DNA from: Beijerinckiaceae bacterium
GTDB taxonomy: Bacteria > Pseudomonadota > Alphaproteobacteria > Rhizobiales > Beijerinckiaceae
Direction of reading: 5' to 3'
Length of the DNA stretch: 8,458 nt
Assembly: GCA_027311205.1 (NCBI GenBank)
Contig: DAICZI010000055.1
Coordinates: 1 to 8,458, forward strand
Each line of letters begins with the position of its first letter. The stretch's first letter is position 1. Of this stretch, positions 7,428 through 8,458 are shown in pieces. Made by a program: the position numbers and the translations under genes. The notes under the pieces were generated by a model. It was given only the letters and a program-made list of their open reading frames with translations. It had not been told where the DNA came from and made no database searches.

Positions 7428-7755
7428 CCCCCTCCCCATAAGGGTTTTCGTGCGAGGTTTGGCCTGCTTGCGGATCCGCAAGCTGCATCAATGCCTTGCC
7501 GAGCGCTTCGGGCGTCATCGCGGCCTTTGTCGCCACCAGACAGAGCAAGGCCTCGTCGGCGAGCGCATAATCTATCACACCGATCAGAAAGGCAGGATCG
7601 GCGACTGCAGCCCGCAGGCCCGCACCATTGACACCGCTCAGTGCCAGAAAGCGCTCCAGGCTTTCAGGCGTTTCGGCCAGCGTTGCCAGCACCAGGGTTG
7701 AGGCCTGTTGCAGCGCCAGAGGCGCTGGTCTCGCTTTTCCACCACGATTGCGCAC
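7408..7755 (-). CDS. DUF3572 family protein
   Basis: This is a 115-residue soluble protein of unknown function. The helical core reads [14 protein letters not shown], then [29 protein letters not shown] and a T-P-E-A-L-G-K-A-L helix, matching the DUF3572 pattern found in alphaproteobacteria next to dinB and divK. There are no signal peptide, membrane segments or catalytic motifs. The start is a GTG at 7755; upstream on the minus strand a purine-rich stretch (GAGGGGCGGA) serves as a loose ribosome site. It is the first gene of a two-gene unit with dinB and starts 114 bases from the divergent divK. The conserved neighbourhood hints at shared control but shows no function. Family is likely, role unknown. 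Confidence 0.85.
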   Translation of the reverse strand: MRNRGGKARPAPLALQQASTLVLATLAETPESLERFLALSGVNGAGLRAAVADPAFLIGVIDYALADEALLCLVATKAAMTPEALGKALMQLADPQAGQTSHENPYGEGDVWIDP

Positions 7756-7869
7756 TTTAGTTTCCGCCCCTCTTCTTTCATCAACTATTATCGCTTATTG
7801 GGACAAAGTGGAAACTCCGTTTCGCCCTCGGCTGGCCCGAGTTCGCGTGCCAAGCAGGATAGCAGGCTG
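7756..7869. promoter_or_regulatory. Divergent promoter region of DUF3572-dinB and divK-pleD
   Basis: This gap must drive both units. AGTTTCC (7759-7765) and GGAAACT (7810-7816) form a perfect 7-bp inverted repeat 44 bases apart that brackets an AT-rich core. The right arm overlaps a second small palindrome, GAAAC-TCC-GTTTC (7811-7823). On the minus strand TTTCCA and TAATAG with an 18-base spacer could be a promoter for DUF3572-dinB, but the match is modest. I see no TTAA-N7-TTAA CtrA site, no GANTC methylation site and no GTTC-N7-GTTC SOS box. Confidence 0.45.
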
Positions 7870-8262
7870 ATGACAAAAACCGTACTGGTGGTCGAGGATC
7901 ATGAGATGAACATGAAGCTGTTTCGGCATTTGCTGGAATCGCTGCATTACCGCATTCTGGAGGCCCGCAATGGCGTCGATGCAGTGAAATTGGCGCGCGC
8001 GGAAGTGCCGGATCTGATTTTGATGGACATGCAGTTGCCAGGCGGCGCTTCGGGGACCGATGTGACGCAATGGATCAAGCAGGAGAAGGCGCTGGCACAT
8101 ATTCCCATTATCGCGCTCACTGCATTTGCCATGAAGGGCGATGAAGAGAAATTCCGCCAGAGCGGCTGCGACGCCTACATGTCCAAACCAATATCGGTTG
8201 TTAAGTTTCTGGAAACAGTGCGCACTTATCTTGGGGACCTGCCCGGAGCTGCGACTTCATGA
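7870..8262 (+). CDS. divK: Single-domain response regulator DivK
   Basis: DivK is a stand-alone receiver domain; in Caulobacter its phosphorylated form acts through DivJ, PleC and DivL to lower CtrA activity. The product is 130 residues from the ATG at 7870, with AGGA (7856-7859) ten bases upstream. Receiver residues are all present: E9-D10, phospho-acceptor D53 in [10 protein letters not shown]84 in [12 protein letters not shown], and K106 in [17 protein letters not shown] and S-K-P-I-S-V-V-x-F-L-E-T are DivK hallmarks rather than general CheY features. The loop after D53 reads L-P-G-G-A-S-G, apparently one residue longer than in Caulobacter DivK (L-P-E-I-S-G, from memory). The stop codon overlaps the pleD start as ATGA, so the two are an operon. 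Confidence 0.95.
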   Translation: MTKTVLVVEDHEMNMKLFRHLLESLHYRILEARNGVDAVKLARAEVPDLILMDMQLPGGASGTDVTQWIKQEKALAHIPIIALTAFAMKGDEEKFRQSGCDAYMSKPISVVKFLETVRTYLGDLPGAATS

Positions 8263-8458
8263 CCGCGCGCATACTTGTTGTCGATGACCTTGCCGCCAAT
8301 ACCAAGCTGCTTGAAGCGAGGCTGAGTGCAGAATATTTTGAGGTCATTGTCGCCAACAATGGCGTTGATGCCCTGCAAATCTGCCGCAACGGTCGCTGCG
8401 ACATCGTGCTGCTTGATGCGATGATGCCCGGAATCGACGGTTTCGAAGTGTGTCACCG
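8259..8458 (+). CDS. pleD: Response regulator / diguanylate cyclase PleD, N-terminal part (cut by window edge)
   Basis: The ATG at 8259 overlaps the divK stop codon (ATGA, 8259-8262), with GGAG (8245-8248) ten bases upstream. The 66 visible residues form the first receiver domain. [10 protein letters not shown] matches the PleD N-terminus, with acidic D9-D10, the phospho-acceptor D53 in V-L-L-D-A-M-M-P-G, and the [11 protein letters not shown] that follows. Full PleD has two receiver domains and a C-terminal GGDEF domain that makes cyclic-di-GMP; those parts lie beyond the edge. In Caulobacter PleD is phosphorylated by PleC and DivJ and governs the swarmer-to-stalked transition. The assignment rests on the first receiver plus its place directly after divK. 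Confidence 0.9.
   Translation, partial: MTARILVVDDLAANTKLLEARLSAEYFEVIVANNGVDALQICRNGRCDIVLLDAMMPGIDGFEVCH

Noticed and set aside
7756..7869. SOS (LexA) box for dinB or CtrA box for divK
   Set aside because: No GTTC-N7-GTTC or TTAA-N7-TTAA pattern is present in the gap.
1..8458. Mobile element, CRISPR array, tRNA or rRNA
   Set aside because: No transposase or integrase, no regularly spaced repeats and no recognisable RNA gene; apart from one short gap the window is filled by ordinary chromosomal genes.

Overview
The window reads as chromosomal DNA of an alphaproteobacterium, most likely in the Hyphomicrobiales (Rhizobiales) and probably a PQQ-using, methylotroph-like member. Three things point there. 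Haem synthesis starts from 5-aminolevulinate synthase (the C4 or Shemin route). The block dinB / DUF3572 / divK / pleD is an arrangement I recall from that order. AcnA closely resembles rhizobial aconitases. The placement comes from recognition of families, not from a search.

Layout. Positions 1-887 (minus strand, cut by the left edge) hold an exported metallo-beta-lactamase-fold protein of the 'quinoprotein relay system zinc metallohydrolase' type. A 307-base divergent gap follows, with several GC-rich palindromes and a coding-looking antisense scrap. Positions 1195-1758 (plus) encode an exported rhodanese-like 'PQQ-dependent catabolism-associated CXXCW motif' protein, read from a TTG start. 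These two genes suggest a periplasmic quinoprotein alcohol dehydrogenase locus to the left of the window. hemA (1955-3190, plus) follows, with a perfect FNR/FixK-type box upstream, a hairpin touching its ribosome binding site and a strong intrinsic terminator behind it. acnA (3380-6100, plus) comes next.

Convergent to acnA, with only 22 bases between stop codons, is a minus-strand pair: a DUF3572 gene (7755-7408) overlapping dinB (7427-6123) by 20 bases. Divergent from that pair is the cell-cycle signalling operon divK (7870-8262) and pleD (8259 to the right edge), joined by an ATGA overlap.

How the genes relate. The left two genes belong to periplasmic PQQ-linked oxidation. hemA and acnA both touch central metabolism (ALAS consumes succinyl-CoA; aconitase is an Fe-S TCA enzyme), but the terminator between them argues for separate transcripts. 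dinB is a translesion polymerase. divK and pleD control asymmetric division and cyclic-di-GMP. I found no mobile element, CRISPR array or RNA gene, and nothing I would call a new system. The best leads are the hemA control region and the structured divergent gap at 888-1194.
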